Assembly: GCA_934351765.1 (NCBI GenBank)
Contig: CAKRJM010000002.1
Span: 1-40,547 of the forward strand
Direction of reading: 5' to 3'
Source: an uncultured Lachnospiraceae bacterium
GTDB lineage: Bacteria; Bacillota; Clostridia; Lachnospirales; Lachnospiraceae
DNA length: 40,547 nucleotides
Part shown: positions 1 through 8,431 of the stretch, one piece after another
Layout: every line of letters begins with the position of its first letter
Numbering within the stretch: the stretch's first letter is position 1
The notes under the pieces: generated by a model
Databases searched by the model: none
Told to the model about the DNA's origin: nothing
Seen by the model: only the letters and a program-made list of their open reading frames with translations
Program-made: the position numbers and the translations under genes

Positions 1-183
1 CCAGATAACCAGTTGCAATTTCAATCCACGCTCCCCTCGCGGGGAGCGACTAAAACAGCAAGTCCCACCCATCCAGCAGACGAATTTCAATCCACGCTCC
101 CCTCGCGGGGAGCGACCCTATATCGTTAATATCTAACTTATAAGCATATGATTTCAATCCACGCTCCCCTCGCGGGGAGCGAC
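1..183 (-). CRISPR. Type I-C CRISPR array, leader-proximal end (3 repeats, array continues off the left edge)
   Basis: Three identical 33-bp repeats lie at 18-50, 84-116 and 151-183, with spacers of 33 bp (51-83) and 34 bp (117-150); bases 1-17 are part of a third spacer. Read on the minus strand each repeat starts GTCGCTCCCC and ends GTGGATTGAAAT, the usual type I-C form. Repeat bases 3-10 and 15-22 form a perfect 8-bp stem around a GCGA loop, leaving an 11-nt 3' part that becomes the crRNA 5' handle. The cas operon is on the same strand, so the leader lies at 184-378 and the repeat at 151-183 is the newest. All three repeats are identical, as expected at the leader end. Confidence 0.97.
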
Positions 184-378
184 AGCAAAAATGCACAAAC
201 AGACTTTGCATTTTTGTTTATTATTACTTGTTTTAGATTCTTTGTCCCCGTTCGGAATCGAATCACGATAATTTTCTGTTGGATTCGATTCCGAAGCGGA
301 ATGTTCAAAGACCAATTTTTCAAAAAAGGCAGTGCGAACCTCCCGGATATTTTCTGAGAGCTTCTGGTTCGCACTAAA
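184..378 (-). promoter_or_regulatory. CRISPR leader, with three perfect inverted repeats
   Basis: This AT-rich gap lies between the cas2 stop and the first repeat, where a type I-C leader belongs. It holds three perfect inverted repeats: 186-195 with 207-216 (10 bp, directly beside the first repeat), 251-264 with 282-295 (14 bp, 17-nt loop) and 331-340 with 366-375 (10 bp). The third is followed by a T run on the minus strand and is annotated separately as a terminator. I see no convincing promoter; a TAATAAT at about 220-226 (minus strand) lacks a good -35 box. The leader role is inferred from position; the inverted repeats are seen directly. Confidence 0.75.
322..375 (-). terminator. Probable intrinsic terminator of the cas operon
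   Basis: Directly after the cas2 stop on the minus strand, a perfect 10-bp inverted repeat (375-366 with 340-331, 25-nt loop) is followed by GCC and six T (327-322). The large loop makes it weaker than a textbook terminator. It may instead be a leader element. Confidence 0.5.
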
Positions 379-669
379 CTAAATTATCAGTGTGTCTTCG
401 GGAAGATATGTTGACTTAGTTCCGAAATGTTCTATTTTATTTTCATATTTCTTACCCAAATAATAAAATCGCAGACTGTCCTTTTCTGGATCCATGATCC
501 CGCAGAGTGTATGCTGCAAACTACGGCATTGTGCAGAATCAAGAAGGCACTCAAACACCGAGTTTTGAACTCGCTGTCCATAATTGACACATTGCTTTGC
601 GATTTTCCGCAGCCGCGTCCTGCCGGCTGCATCCTGCGTATTGACATCGTATGTAATCAGCACCAGCAT
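379..669 (-). CDS. cas2: CRISPR-associated protein Cas2 (type I-C)
   Basis: This 96-residue protein is the Cas2 partner of Cas1 in the spacer integration complex. It begins MLVLITYDVNTQD, the Cas2 ferredoxin-like first strand with its conserved aspartate, followed by GRTRLRKIAKQC and VQNSVFEC, all typical. I chose the ATG at 669, preceded by GAAGTGAGG, rather than an upstream ATG at 753 that would run into cas1 and add 28 residues foreign to the family. It lies 10 bp after cas1 and is the last gene of the operon, next to the array. Cas2 nuclease activity is not needed for adaptation in studied systems. Confidence 0.96.
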   Translation of the reverse strand: MLVLITYDVNTQDAAGRTRLRKIAKQCVNYGQRVQNSVFECLLDSAQCRSLQHTLCGIMDPEKDSLRFYYLGKKYENKIEHFGTKSTYLPEDTLII

Positions 670-679
670 CGTTTCAACC

Positions 680-1711
680 TCACTTCCATAGAAACGGCGG
701 ATATTCCTCCAAATCTCCTCTGAGATAACGCGCCAGAAGAAGACTTTGTACATACGGAACCAATCCCCATGCCATCTTTTCTTCTAAATACGGATGTTTG
801 ATTATTTCCTTTTTTCTCTCCTGCCATTTTCGCAACACAGTCTTCCGTCCCTGGTCAGTAAGATAAACCGCTCCGCTTTCCCGAAATTCAAAATCAGAAG
901 CCTTTACAACCCGGTTATTAACCAGGGTCAAAACGAACCGATCGGCAACGCAAGGTCGAAGTTCCTCCATCAGATCCAATGCCAGCGATTCCCGTCCCGG
1001 CCGGGCCCGATGATGAAACCCTACATAAGCATCAAGCCCAACGCTTTCCAGCGCTGATGCACAATCATGCGACAACAGACTGTACATAAATGAAAGCAAG
1101 GCATTAAACGCATCCTGCGGAGGTCTGCGGCTCCTCCCATGAAAAAAGAATGTATCCTTCCCCTGCAGAATCATGTCGTCCAAGACTCGAAAATATGCAG
1201 TCGCACCGGCGCCCTCCAGACCACGTAAACTATCCAGAACTGTCTCCTGCCGAATCTGCTGCAGCAGATCCTGTAACTGCTCCGATACGTTTTGGAATGC
1301 TTCCTCATTGATCCGAAATCCATGATCCCGTTTTGTCCGCTCCACACTCCATCGGGCATTATATACTTTCCCGAAAATCATCATACGTGCCACCCGGCAG
1401 CTCTGCGCCGGATCATCAGCCACGCGGTACTGCATCCGCCGAAGAAGCACATTTCCCCTCTCCGGTCCGGAAACCCGTGCAAGAAATTTCCCTCGCATCG
1501 TGCAGAATGCAAGCCCAACATTCCGCTCTGCACAAGCTCCCATAAGCGCCGGCGAAGCTCCTTTGTAGGAAAAAGAAATGATGCTCTGCAAAGTATGGAG
1601 CGGATAGCGTGCCGCCACTTCTCCGTCACGATTTGCTATCACGTTTTCTCCGTCCAGTGAGAGATAAATATCCTCCGATGTCACGAACAAGGTATTTAAC
1701 AGTTGTCTCAT
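680..1711 (-). CDS. cas1: CRISPR-associated integrase Cas1 (type I-C)
   Basis: This 343-residue protein is the catalytic subunit that inserts new spacers at the leader end. It shows the N-terminal beta domain (MRQLLNTLFVTSEDIYLSLDGENV) and a helical catalytic domain. Expected metal ligands are the glutamate in LRGLEGAGATAYF, the histidine in VGFHHRARPGRESLALDL and the acidic residues just after it. The length is normal for type I-C Cas1. Its start overlaps the cas4 stop by 4 nt and cas2 follows after 10 bp, so the three adaptation genes are probably translationally coupled. Confidence 0.97.
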   Translation of the reverse strand: MRQLLNTLFVTSEDIYLSLDGENVIANRDGEVAARYPLHTLQSIISFSYKGASPALMGACAERNVGLAFCTMRGKFLARVSGPERGNVLLRRMQYRVADDPAQSCRVARMMIFGKVYNARWSVERTKRDHGFRINEEAFQNVSEQLQDLLQQIRQETVLDSLRGLEGAGATAYFRVLDDMILQGKDTFFFHGRSRRPPQDAFNALLSFMYSLLSHDCASALESVGLDAYVGFHHRARPGRESLALDLMEELRPCVADRFVLTLVNNRVVKASDFEFRESGAVYLTDQGRKTVLRKWQERKKEIIKHPYLEEKMAWGLVPYVQSLLLARYLRGDLEEYPPFLWK

Positions 1712-2370
1712 TCGGCTTCCTCCATGGCTTTCTGCAGATAACCTTCAACCGACCGTTTTTTCATCAGCTTCGGCAGGCAGAGTTCTCGCAAGGAACAGGC
1801 ATTGCATGCTTTCGTCGGCTTTACCTTCGGTGTCCAGCCGCGGTCATAAAGCATGTGCATCTCTTTTAGCAGCGTTTCCACCTCCTGCCGCAACGCCGGT
1901 GTAAACAGGATTTCCTGCCTCCGCCTGATTTCGCCGTAATACAGCGCACCTTTTGGGATCTCACAGCACAACATCTCCTCCAGGCACATGGCCTGTCCGC
2001 AGAGCTGAAGCTCGTCGGTACTGTCATTCTTGGGCTGTCCCCGTTTATACTCTACCGGATACGGCTGCCATAATCCCTCGCGTCCTTTTAATGGAATCCC
2101 GTTTTCTCTGCGATGAAACTCCAGAACATCACAGGATCCGGAAACTCCAAGCTCCGCCGAAGCAATCCGCATATCCCTGGTAATCAGCAGATCATTCCGA
2201 CTTTCACTGAGTGATCCGTCATGGGCACGCTCATGAAGAATCTTCCCGTCCGTTGTCCGATAATTCTCCATCCACTGATCCTCAATATGAATCAGCGCCC
2301 ACTGCCGCCGGCAGAACTTGAAATGCTGAAGTCCGGAAAGCCGGAGATAATCTTCTTCTTTATACACCAT
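1708..2370 (-). CDS. cas4: CRISPR-associated exonuclease Cas4
   Basis: This 220-residue protein is a RecB-family Fe-S nuclease that trims prespacers and helps select PAM-bearing spacers with Cas1-Cas2. The RecB core is visible: GSCDVLEF (Asp), PVEYKRGQ (E-x-K) and DELQLCGQ. A cysteine near the N-terminus (FKFCRRQW) and CNACSLRELCLP near the C-terminus supply the four Fe-S ligands. It overlaps cas7c by 11 nt and cas1 by 4 nt. Its presence implies PAM-controlled acquisition, so natural spacer targets should carry the type I-C TTC PAM. Confidence 0.96.
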   Translation of the reverse strand: MVYKEEDYLRLSGLQHFKFCRRQWALIHIEDQWMENYRTTDGKILHERAHDGSLSESRNDLLITRDMRIASAELGVSGSCDVLEFHRRENGIPLKGREGLWQPYPVEYKRGQPKNDSTDELQLCGQAMCLEEMLCCEIPKGALYYGEIRRRQEILFTPALRQEVETLLKEMHMLYDRGWTPKVKPTKACNACSLRELCLPKLMKKRSVEGYLQKAMEEAE

Positions 2371-3205
2371 CCATCACTTCCACTTCCAATCCGGGCAGTG
2401 AATTTAAACTGATTTCATAATCATTTATACAAGACGGAAGCTCATCTCCTTTCTGCTTTACTTCCACTAGACGATGAACCTTCGCCGAAGAATACTGACC
2501 GTCTTTACAGTTATGCTTCCACCAGTATACCTTTAATACCTCCATGGAACCATCCGGCCGCGCGGATGATGCGTCATTAACAAATAATGTCTGAAGGCAT
2601 TTTTTCACCAGCTCTGCATCTTCTTCCGAAAATCCGGTCTTTTCCGCCAGCTGAACATTAATAGATCCCTTTATTTCGTACAACCCGAAGCGGACAAAAT
2701 GTTTCATTCCCATGGTATCTGAAGTCCGTTTATCTTCACTTTCTTTTTTCTCACCATTGACGCTTTTGGTAATCTGCATGGACTCCACGATCACCGGTGA
2801 AACACTGACTGCCTGATGAATAGATACCGGTCCACGTACTCCAACAGAAAGGCCCTTGGCATCTTTAAATGCAAATACCTGGCCGAATGTTCGGACATCA
2901 ATCCACGTTTCACAAGCCATCTCTGCATACTTTTTTCGATCCTTTATTCCCTTTAATACCGACGACGCACGTTCGCTAAGACTTCCAAATCCATCGTCAC
3001 AACGATCCTCAGACTGTACAAATACCCGACCACCAAGATCTTGCATCCGGTTGCGAATCTTACGTTTAATGCATACATCGGAAATTTCCCCGTATCCGTT
3101 ATAATCGGTTCTGGGCCGGTTTCCGTTCAGCGGATCTCCGTTGCTGTTGGCCTTTGTCACGGAAATCAATACAACAAAATCAATCTTATGGTTTAAAGCG
3201 CTCAT
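2360..3205 (-). CDS. cas7c: Cascade backbone subunit Cas7c (Csd2 family)
   Basis: This 281-residue RAMP protein polymerises along the crRNA guide to form the type I-C Cascade backbone. It opens with LISVTKANSNGDPLNGNRPRTDYNGYGEISDVCIKRKIRNRM, the Csd2 signature, and has MGMKHFVRFGLYEIKGSINV further on. Length matches the family. Each Cas7 covers six guide positions and flips the sixth base out, which matters for the candidate regulatory guide upstream of cas3. It starts 5 bp after cas8c. Confidence 0.96.
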   Translation of the reverse strand: MSALNHKIDFVVLISVTKANSNGDPLNGNRPRTDYNGYGEISDVCIKRKIRNRMQDLGGRVFVQSEDRCDDGFGSLSERASSVLKGIKDRKKYAEMACETWIDVRTFGQVFAFKDAKGLSVGVRGPVSIHQAVSVSPVIVESMQITKSVNGEKKESEDKRTSDTMGMKHFVRFGLYEIKGSINVQLAEKTGFSEEDAELVKKCLQTLFVNDASSARPDGSMEVLKVYWWKHNCKDGQYSSAKVHRLVEVKQKGDELPSCINDYEISLNSLPGLEVEVMDGV

Positions 3206-3210
3206 CCTTC

Positions 3211-5064
3211 TTATTCCTCCCTTTCCTTTTGCTGTTCAGTTTCTACTTTGGTTGTTTTGTAAAATTCTTGCTGTTGCACATAGTAACCAATCAAATAGGT
3301 TTCCTTTAACGGCTTGTCCAGTTCATTCTCTGAAAATGTATCCAGAATTTCTGTGATTTCTCCACATAGACGATTAAATCTTGTTTTCTGATATGGTTTG
3401 ATTCTCGGCACATAAGCTTCCAACACATGCCTGTAAATACTTCCATACGTTTTTAACGGACATCGCCGAAACAACGTCATTGATTTTTCTGCCATGGTCT
3501 GACGAGTCTGCTTATCCGGATCTTTTCTTTTTTCATTCTGATAAAAATCCATCTCCGCCTGATTCAGAACTGCCAGTAACCTTCCGAACTGGTAACTGCG
3601 GTCAGCCTTTTTTTCCTCCAACGTCATTTCAATCTCCTCCTTTTTATAGTCATGATAATACTTTTTTATTACCGCACAGGCTGTTGACAATAGCCGCCTG
3701 TAAACCATCGGGTCAAATGCCTGTGGCATGGATGCTCTCTCCACAATTGCCCGTTCAATATCTACCGGAAATAATGCTTTATCAACACGGCAGGACAAAA
3801 GTCTCTGCATCTGCTGCTTCATCAGTTTCTCATCTGTTACCAGTTTCGTTTTTCCTTTTTCCTCTCGCTGCACACCAAATGCCCCATTGATAATCTGATA
3901 TAAGGATGGTGATGCACATACCATCTTCTGTTCTTTTGTGTCCCATCGACTCCAGTAACAGGTTACATCCCAATCATACAATCTCTGCAAAAAATCCGAC
4001 ATTTCTAATTCCTTATAATATGTCAAAGCCAGACGTCCTTTGCTTGCCGCATCAAACGTTGCAATCACCACCTCATTCCAATTAACCCGTTTTCTTGAAT
4101 CGGAATCAACATTCTCTGTTCCAGTCAGTTCTGACCGGTATCCTTCCAGTGCTTTTTTTAATCGTTTTTTATACGCAGTTGGAGTTACAGACTCCGTATG
4201 ATCCGCCACCATGGGAAGTGCCGAGTGTGGTATTTTTTTTCCTTGGGGATTCCAACAGATAAAAGTTCTTCCGCCAAATACCATCTGTACTCCCTGCTCT
4301 GCTGCTAGCCACCTAAGTGCATTATGCGCTTTCTGCGATGCAAGATAGCCGACCGTTGCAGTCTGACGTTCATTCTGAAATCTTCCCCGGTAGGTAAAAT
4401 TACTGGTATCATTGGCCGACAGCAGTTTTGCATTTCCATTGATTGGAATGATTCCTTTTAAATGCTGTTTTGCCAGAATCGTATTTTCTCCTGTGACCAT
4501 GCATACTTCCTTGTCCCCCTCCTGCTCCCGTATGGTCTGATACCATTCAGACCAGCACTGAAACAGCGACCTGTTTTTCCAACAGGCACCTCCTTCTTCC
4601 CCAATTCCAATAACTTTCCAACGGATAAGCTGTTTATCCTCTATCTTCGTAATTCCATAAGTATCAAGATCGGTAAGCAATGTTTTCTTCCGAACATAGG
4701 TTAAAACCGGAAGAAGCATCGGATGTGAATATTTTGATTCTGTCCATACCTTTAGCTGCTCTGTATAAAGCTTATATTTAACCGAATCCTGTCCGGACAG
4801 ATATCCCACCTGTTCACACAACGGATGTGGACAGGGTGCGCTTGTCCTGCCAGCTGAATCTTCTGTAACCGGAATTACCGTTTTAGCATCCTCTTTTCCA
4901 ATCACTACCGCATTTCTCAGATTTCCTTCTCCGTCCAGTGTCAGTTCCAGACTAGCATTGGCAATCAAATGACCGATCGGCGCCATAGGAGGATCTGTTT
5001 TCTTATCTTTCTCTGTCCTTTCATACATCTCATAGGTCTCTATGGCCTTTTGTAAAAGCCCCAT
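3211..5064 (-). CDS. cas8c: Cascade large subunit Cas8c (Csd1 family)
   Basis: This 617-residue protein is the large subunit that recognises the PAM and helps open DNA in type I-C Cascade. It begins MGLLQKAIETYEMYERTEKD and contains FTYRGRF, GYLASQKAHNALRWL and AFDAASKGRLALTYYKEL, recognisable as Csd1 family. In type I-C an internal start inside cas8 often yields the small subunit Cas11c. In-frame methionines are present in the last third (for example MQRLLSCRVDKAL), but I cannot confirm such a start. Its ATG overlaps the cas5c stop (TAATG). The gene is visibly more AT-rich than the metabolic genes to the right. Confidence 0.95.
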   Translation of the reverse strand: MGLLQKAIETYEMYERTEKDKKTDPPMAPIGHLIANASLELTLDGEGNLRNAVVIGKEDAKTVIPVTEDSAGRTSAPCPHPLCEQVGYLSGQDSVKYKLYTEQLKVWTESKYSHPMLLPVLTYVRKKTLLTDLDTYGITKIEDKQLIRWKVIGIGEEGGACWKNRSLFQCWSEWYQTIREQEGDKEVCMVTGENTILAKQHLKGIIPINGNAKLLSANDTSNFTYRGRFQNERQTATVGYLASQKAHNALRWLAAEQGVQMVFGGRTFICWNPQGKKIPHSALPMVADHTESVTPTAYKKRLKKALEGYRSELTGTENVDSDSRKRVNWNEVVIATFDAASKGRLALTYYKELEMSDFLQRLYDWDVTCYWSRWDTKEQKMVCASPSLYQIINGAFGVQREEKGKTKLVTDEKLMKQQMQRLLSCRVDKALFPVDIERAIVERASMPQAFDPMVYRRLLSTACAVIKKYYHDYKKEEIEMTLEEKKADRSYQFGRLLAVLNQAEMDFYQNEKRKDPDKQTRQTMAEKSMTLFRRCPLKTYGSIYRHVLEAYVPRIKPYQKTRFNRLCGEITEILDTFSENELDKPLKETYLIGYYVQQQEFYKTTKVETEQQKEREE

Positions 5065-5798
5065 TATTCCACCTCCCCAAATTCTTTCAGCCCAAGAAAG
5101 TTTTCATACTCTTCCCAAAACGATTTCATTTCCATTTCCCGAAGTGCTTTATGCACCGGACAGTCCTCCGGTCTCAAAAATGTAATCACTCCGTTCTTCA
5201 TAATAGGATACCAGAAATTTGCCGTCATTTTCCCTTTTGTCTCATCTGAATATGCCTCATCGGCATAAGTCAGTCCATGATACATCAAGCCAAATCCCAG
5301 TTCCGCGATTTCATCATACACACCGGTTCCTTCTCCAAATATACATGGTTCCACATATCCCTGGCATTCTCTTGCACCTAAAAAAACATCCCTTCGTCCT
5401 CCTTTTTCGATCATGCGCTTTGCAATATTATGATGCTTATTTTCATTTCTGTCCTGTATCAGCTCCGGCCGGTTATTATTCCACTCAAAATGTGCCCGCA
5501 CCTGATAAGAGCACCCTTTCAGATATGTATAATAGGAAAGATCATTTCCCCCATGATATTTCACCGGGCGAACCCCCTTTACCTCCATCTGAATCTGATT
5601 CATAATCCTCACCTGATCAATATACCAGATGATCGTAGGCTTCCAGTATACAGAAGCTAAAATTCCTTTCAATGCTTCATACGTTGGAACCTGATAGCTG
5701 TATTTCTCTCCTCCCACCCGCAGCAACGGATCAGAAAACAGCGCATAATCTCCAGTCACTTGAAATTCCACAATATTCGGGTATTTGGGTCTATCCAT
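5064..5798 (-). CDS. cas5c: CRISPR RNA endoribonuclease and Cascade subunit Cas5c (Cas5d)
   Basis: This 244-residue RAMP protein processes pre-crRNA in type I-C systems, which lack Cas6, and stays bound to the 11-nt 5' handle. It shows the N-terminal motif FQVTGDYALFSDPLLRVGGEKYSYQVPTYEAL and the NENKHHNIAKRM segment that carries the lysine-histidine catalytic pair of Cas5d. It cuts at the 3' base of the repeat stem, so an RNA that keeps that stem base and the handle, such as the one at 8432-8540, is a plausible ligand. It starts 3 bp after the cas3 stop. Confidence 0.96.
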   Translation of the reverse strand: MDRPKYPNIVEFQVTGDYALFSDPLLRVGGEKYSYQVPTYEALKGILASVYWKPTIIWYIDQVRIMNQIQMEVKGVRPVKYHGGNDLSYYTYLKGCSYQVRAHFEWNNNRPELIQDRNENKHHNIAKRMIEKGGRRDVFLGARECQGYVEPCIFGEGTGVYDEIAELGFGLMYHGLTYADEAYSDETKGKMTANFWYPIMKNGVITFLRPEDCPVHKALREMEMKSFWEEYENFLGLKEFGEVE

Positions 5799-5801
5799 TT
5801 T

Positions 5802-8234
5802 TTACACCTCCAAAAACTCCATAGATCCAGTCTCTTTTGTCAGTCCAAGAATCTCATGGTAAATACCTTCCTGCAGTGCCAGTATTTCACCCTGGCACAG
5901 CGTTACTAACGCCCCTCTTGCTTCCAGACATCTCTTCTGCCATTCATAAATGGAAATCGTATAGGGCTTTGCTTCTTCTAGTATTCGCTTCACCTTCAAA
6001 AGATCATACGGCAGACTCAAACTCACTAGTTCTGTAATCAGATCCCTTCCTTTTCCATAAGGAACTAATACATCCTCCGTATTCTGTTCAAAGACTTTAA
6101 AACATGTTCCTGCCGTTTGAAATGCCTGATTCAACGCATAACTGCCATCTGCCTCCCCGGGTGCTGCACTCAGGAATTTTACATTTTCAGACAATAATGA
6201 ATATAACGTCGTATCATATTTCTTTACCGGACCATCCTGAATTTCACCCGGAATTTCTTTTCGATACAATTGTCGGTAATAATAGCTGATTGCTTCATCC
6301 GACATCAGATCATTTTTGAAGTTCTCCGGTTTTCGATGAAACTCCTCCAACAAAGCCAGTACTGCATTTTTCTCCCACTGTATCTCTGGAAGATATCTGA
6401 GATCTTCCCCTTTCCATGGAATCAAATAGGCCGGAACCGGCTGCAAATACTTTCCATTTCGATTTTGTCTTCCGGCTGTTTGTATCGCACTGTCCATGCC
6501 TGCCAGCAGTCTGATACTCCGGTCAAAAGACAGATCAACACCTGCTTCCATGACCTGTGTGGAAACACAGATTACCTTTTTCTGTCCCAGCCGCAGACCA
6601 TTGTTCTGGATATCATCTGTAATCATCTTTACCTCGTCCAGTATCTTTTGTCTGTGTGCAGTACACATTGCCGCTGAAATATAATATTTATGAAATTTTT
6701 CTTCTGAAAAACGCCGATATAATGTTTCTGCTTCCTGCTTTTTATTACATACAATCAGCAGACTGTCTGCTTCCTCCATAATTGTTTCTGTAAAATCAGC
6801 CAGTTCATCCACATCCATACAACCCATATCCTGTAAACATGTCCGCTTGAATACGTTCCAAAGATCCGGATTATGTACCACCAGATCGCCTACCATTGCT
6901 GCAATTGGATGAGCTGCAGCTTCCGTACAGGGTTGTGTTGCCGAACAAAGTATAACGGTTGCTCCACACGCCTCTGCCAGAAACGTTACTGTTAAATGAA
7001 AGAGGCTCATCAAATGAAATGGCACCGTCTGCACCTCATCAATTACGATCACACTGCCGCTCAAGGCATGAAAACGCCGTATGCTCCCTCTCCCCCCATC
7101 AAACATCGTATTTAACAACTGCACTAACGTTGTGATAATAATCGGTTTTTGCCAGGTTGCCGTTAAAAGTTCGCTAAGATTAAACGTATCATATTCTTCT
7201 GCGGGATGTATAATATTGGAATGATGTTCCAGAATTGCTTCATCATCCTGCACATACTTTCGGATTTCTTTTGCATTCTGATTTAAAATGCTTAATAACG
7301 GCGAAGTAAAAATGATTCTGCTCTTTCCATATTGCTCTGCATGTGCTACCGCATAGCGAAGAGAACACAGTGTTTTTCCACCTCCTGTCGGTACATTTAG
7401 CCGATATACGCCTCCCTGCTTTTCCGCTGCTGACCGGCATATATCAGAAATATTCCCTCTGGCTTTTTGTATTTCCTTTTCCTTTGGTAGTTCCCCAAGC
7501 TTATTCTCAATCCGTGCCAGCATCTTCCCCCAGTTTGCCTTACGTTCTTCTAACGGCAGTTCTGATATATGTGGAAAATCGCTCATAAATTCTCCGGTAT
7601 CGCTGCTGTCTCCATCCATAACCGCACTGACCAGCAGCCTTTCCAGTAAGCCGACATAAAAGCTTATTTCCGACCTGTCAGACACTTTTACTTTTTTAAA
7701 AAACGCTGTAAAAAATGTTTCCACTTCTTTTACTGCTTTTCCAAACCAACGATCAACTTCTTCTTTTGTTGCACATTCGCCTAAATAATTAGCAATTGCT
7801 TCATTATAATGGATATTCTCTTTTTCTAAACGATGTTCAAATCCGGATTTTCCATTTTCATCGATACAATCAAATAATCCATGATGTGCTCCCACTGCAT
7901 ACGCAATCAGTTCTGCCGTCATCGGACCGTATGTTCCCCATTTGCTATCCGTTTTATATTGTGTCAATAAAAATCTTACACCTGCAAATGTATGATTCAC
8001 TGATCCTTTTCTTACCGTTTCCCCGTTCGACGCCCGTCTCAAATAATCCTGAAAAGTTTCAGTTGCCTTCCCCATATCATGAAGTAGTCCACTCAGATAT
8101 GCAATCGCATCTAAACCAACTTCTTTCAGTGCCATTCCAGCATATTTTCCGGTGTTTCGGATATGTTCCTCCAGAGTCTGGATCTTTTCCGATTCGCCTT
8201 CTCTACGGATATGCGCGTTGCATTTCTTTTCCAT
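5802..8234 (-). CDS. cas3: CRISPR-associated helicase/nuclease Cas3 (HD plus SF2 helicase)
   Basis: This 810-residue protein is recruited to Cascade R-loops to unwind and degrade target DNA. An N-terminal HD nuclease domain (LLHDMGKATETF, NHTFAGVRF, AVGAHHG) is followed by an SF2 helicase with Walker A VPTGGGKT, Walker B IVIDEVQ, motif III CSATQ and motif VI QTAGRQNRNGK. All key residues look intact. I chose the ATG at 8234, with AAAGGAGAAGAG just upstream. A longer reading to 8303 would begin inside the predicted -35 box. As first gene of the operon, its expression is set by the promoter and regulatory site at 8275-8332. Confidence 0.96.
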   Translation of the reverse strand: MEKKCNAHIRREGESEKIQTLEEHIRNTGKYAGMALKEVGLDAIAYLSGLLHDMGKATETFQDYLRRASNGETVRKGSVNHTFAGVRFLLTQYKTDSKWGTYGPMTAELIAYAVGAHHGLFDCIDENGKSGFEHRLEKENIHYNEAIANYLGECATKEEVDRWFGKAVKEVETFFTAFFKKVKVSDRSEISFYVGLLERLLVSAVMDGDSSDTGEFMSDFPHISELPLEERKANWGKMLARIENKLGELPKEKEIQKARGNISDICRSAAEKQGGVYRLNVPTGGGKTLCSLRYAVAHAEQYGKSRIIFTSPLLSILNQNAKEIRKYVQDDEAILEHHSNIIHPAEEYDTFNLSELLTATWQKPIIITTLVQLLNTMFDGGRGSIRRFHALSGSVIVIDEVQTVPFHLMSLFHLTVTFLAEACGATVILCSATQPCTEAAAHPIAAMVGDLVVHNPDLWNVFKRTCLQDMGCMDVDELADFTETIMEEADSLLIVCNKKQEAETLYRRFSEEKFHKYYISAAMCTAHRQKILDEVKMITDDIQNNGLRLGQKKVICVSTQVMEAGVDLSFDRSIRLLAGMDSAIQTAGRQNRNGKYLQPVPAYLIPWKGEDLRYLPEIQWEKNAVLALLEEFHRKPENFKNDLMSDEAISYYYRQLYRKEIPGEIQDGPVKKYDTTLYSLLSENVKFLSAAPGEADGSYALNQAFQTAGTCFKVFEQNTEDVLVPYGKGRDLITELVSLSLPYDLLKVKRILEEAKPYTISIYEWQKRCLEARGALVTLCQGEILALQEGIYHEILGLTKETGSMEFLEV

Positions 8235-8274
8235 AATCTCTTCTCCTTTGTCAATCCCATCCCTCGTTAGTCCT

Positions 8275-8303
8275 ACTATAACATATTCGTTTCTTTTATG
8301 CAA
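8275..8303 (-). promoter_or_regulatory. cas operon promoter P1
   Basis: On the minus strand, TTGCAT (8303-8298) and TATAGT (8280-8275) are separated by exactly 17 bp. The start of transcription would be near 8268, giving a short leader to the cas3 ATG at 8234. The PAM of the self-matching site lies 9 bp upstream of the -35 box. Confidence 0.75.
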
Positions 8304-8312
8304 TATTTTTTA

Positions 8313-8332
8313 TTCAGTAAATGGAATATGTA
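8313..8332 (+). promoter_or_regulatory. Candidate Cascade operator: partial protospacer with TTC PAM upstream of the cas promoter
   Basis: TTC at 8313-8315, the type I-C PAM, is followed by AGTAAATGGAATATGTA (8316-8332). The guide of the adjacent crRNA-like RNA reads AGTAATTGGGAAATGTA from the first base after its repeat-like handle. Fourteen of 17 positions agree; mismatches are at 6, 10 and 12. Positions 6 and 12 are not paired in type I effectors. Matching stops after position 17. Limited pairing of this kind would be expected to allow Cascade binding but not Cas3 cleavage. The Cascade footprint would abut the -35 box of P1. Confidence 0.75.
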
Positions 8333-8395
8333 TTTTGTGCAAATAAATTAACAGGCACAAAGCAAAAGTATAAACGCCGCGCGGAGAATATATAT

Positions 8396-8425
8396 TTGAC
8401 ACAAGACTCATATTTGTGTTATGCT
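8396..8425 (+). promoter_or_regulatory. Promoter of the crRNA-like RNA
   Basis: TTGACA (8396-8401) and TATGCT (8420-8425) are spaced by 18 bp, with a consensus -35 box. Transcription would start near 8432, only a couple of bases before the 5' strand of the degenerate repeat stem. It is divergent from the cas promoter P1. Confidence 0.75.
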
Positions 8426-8431
8426 CACATC

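Noticed and set aside
670..753. An upstream ATG extending cas2
   Set aside because: The extension overlaps cas1 and adds residues not found in Cas2 proteins; the ATG at 669 has its own ribosome site.
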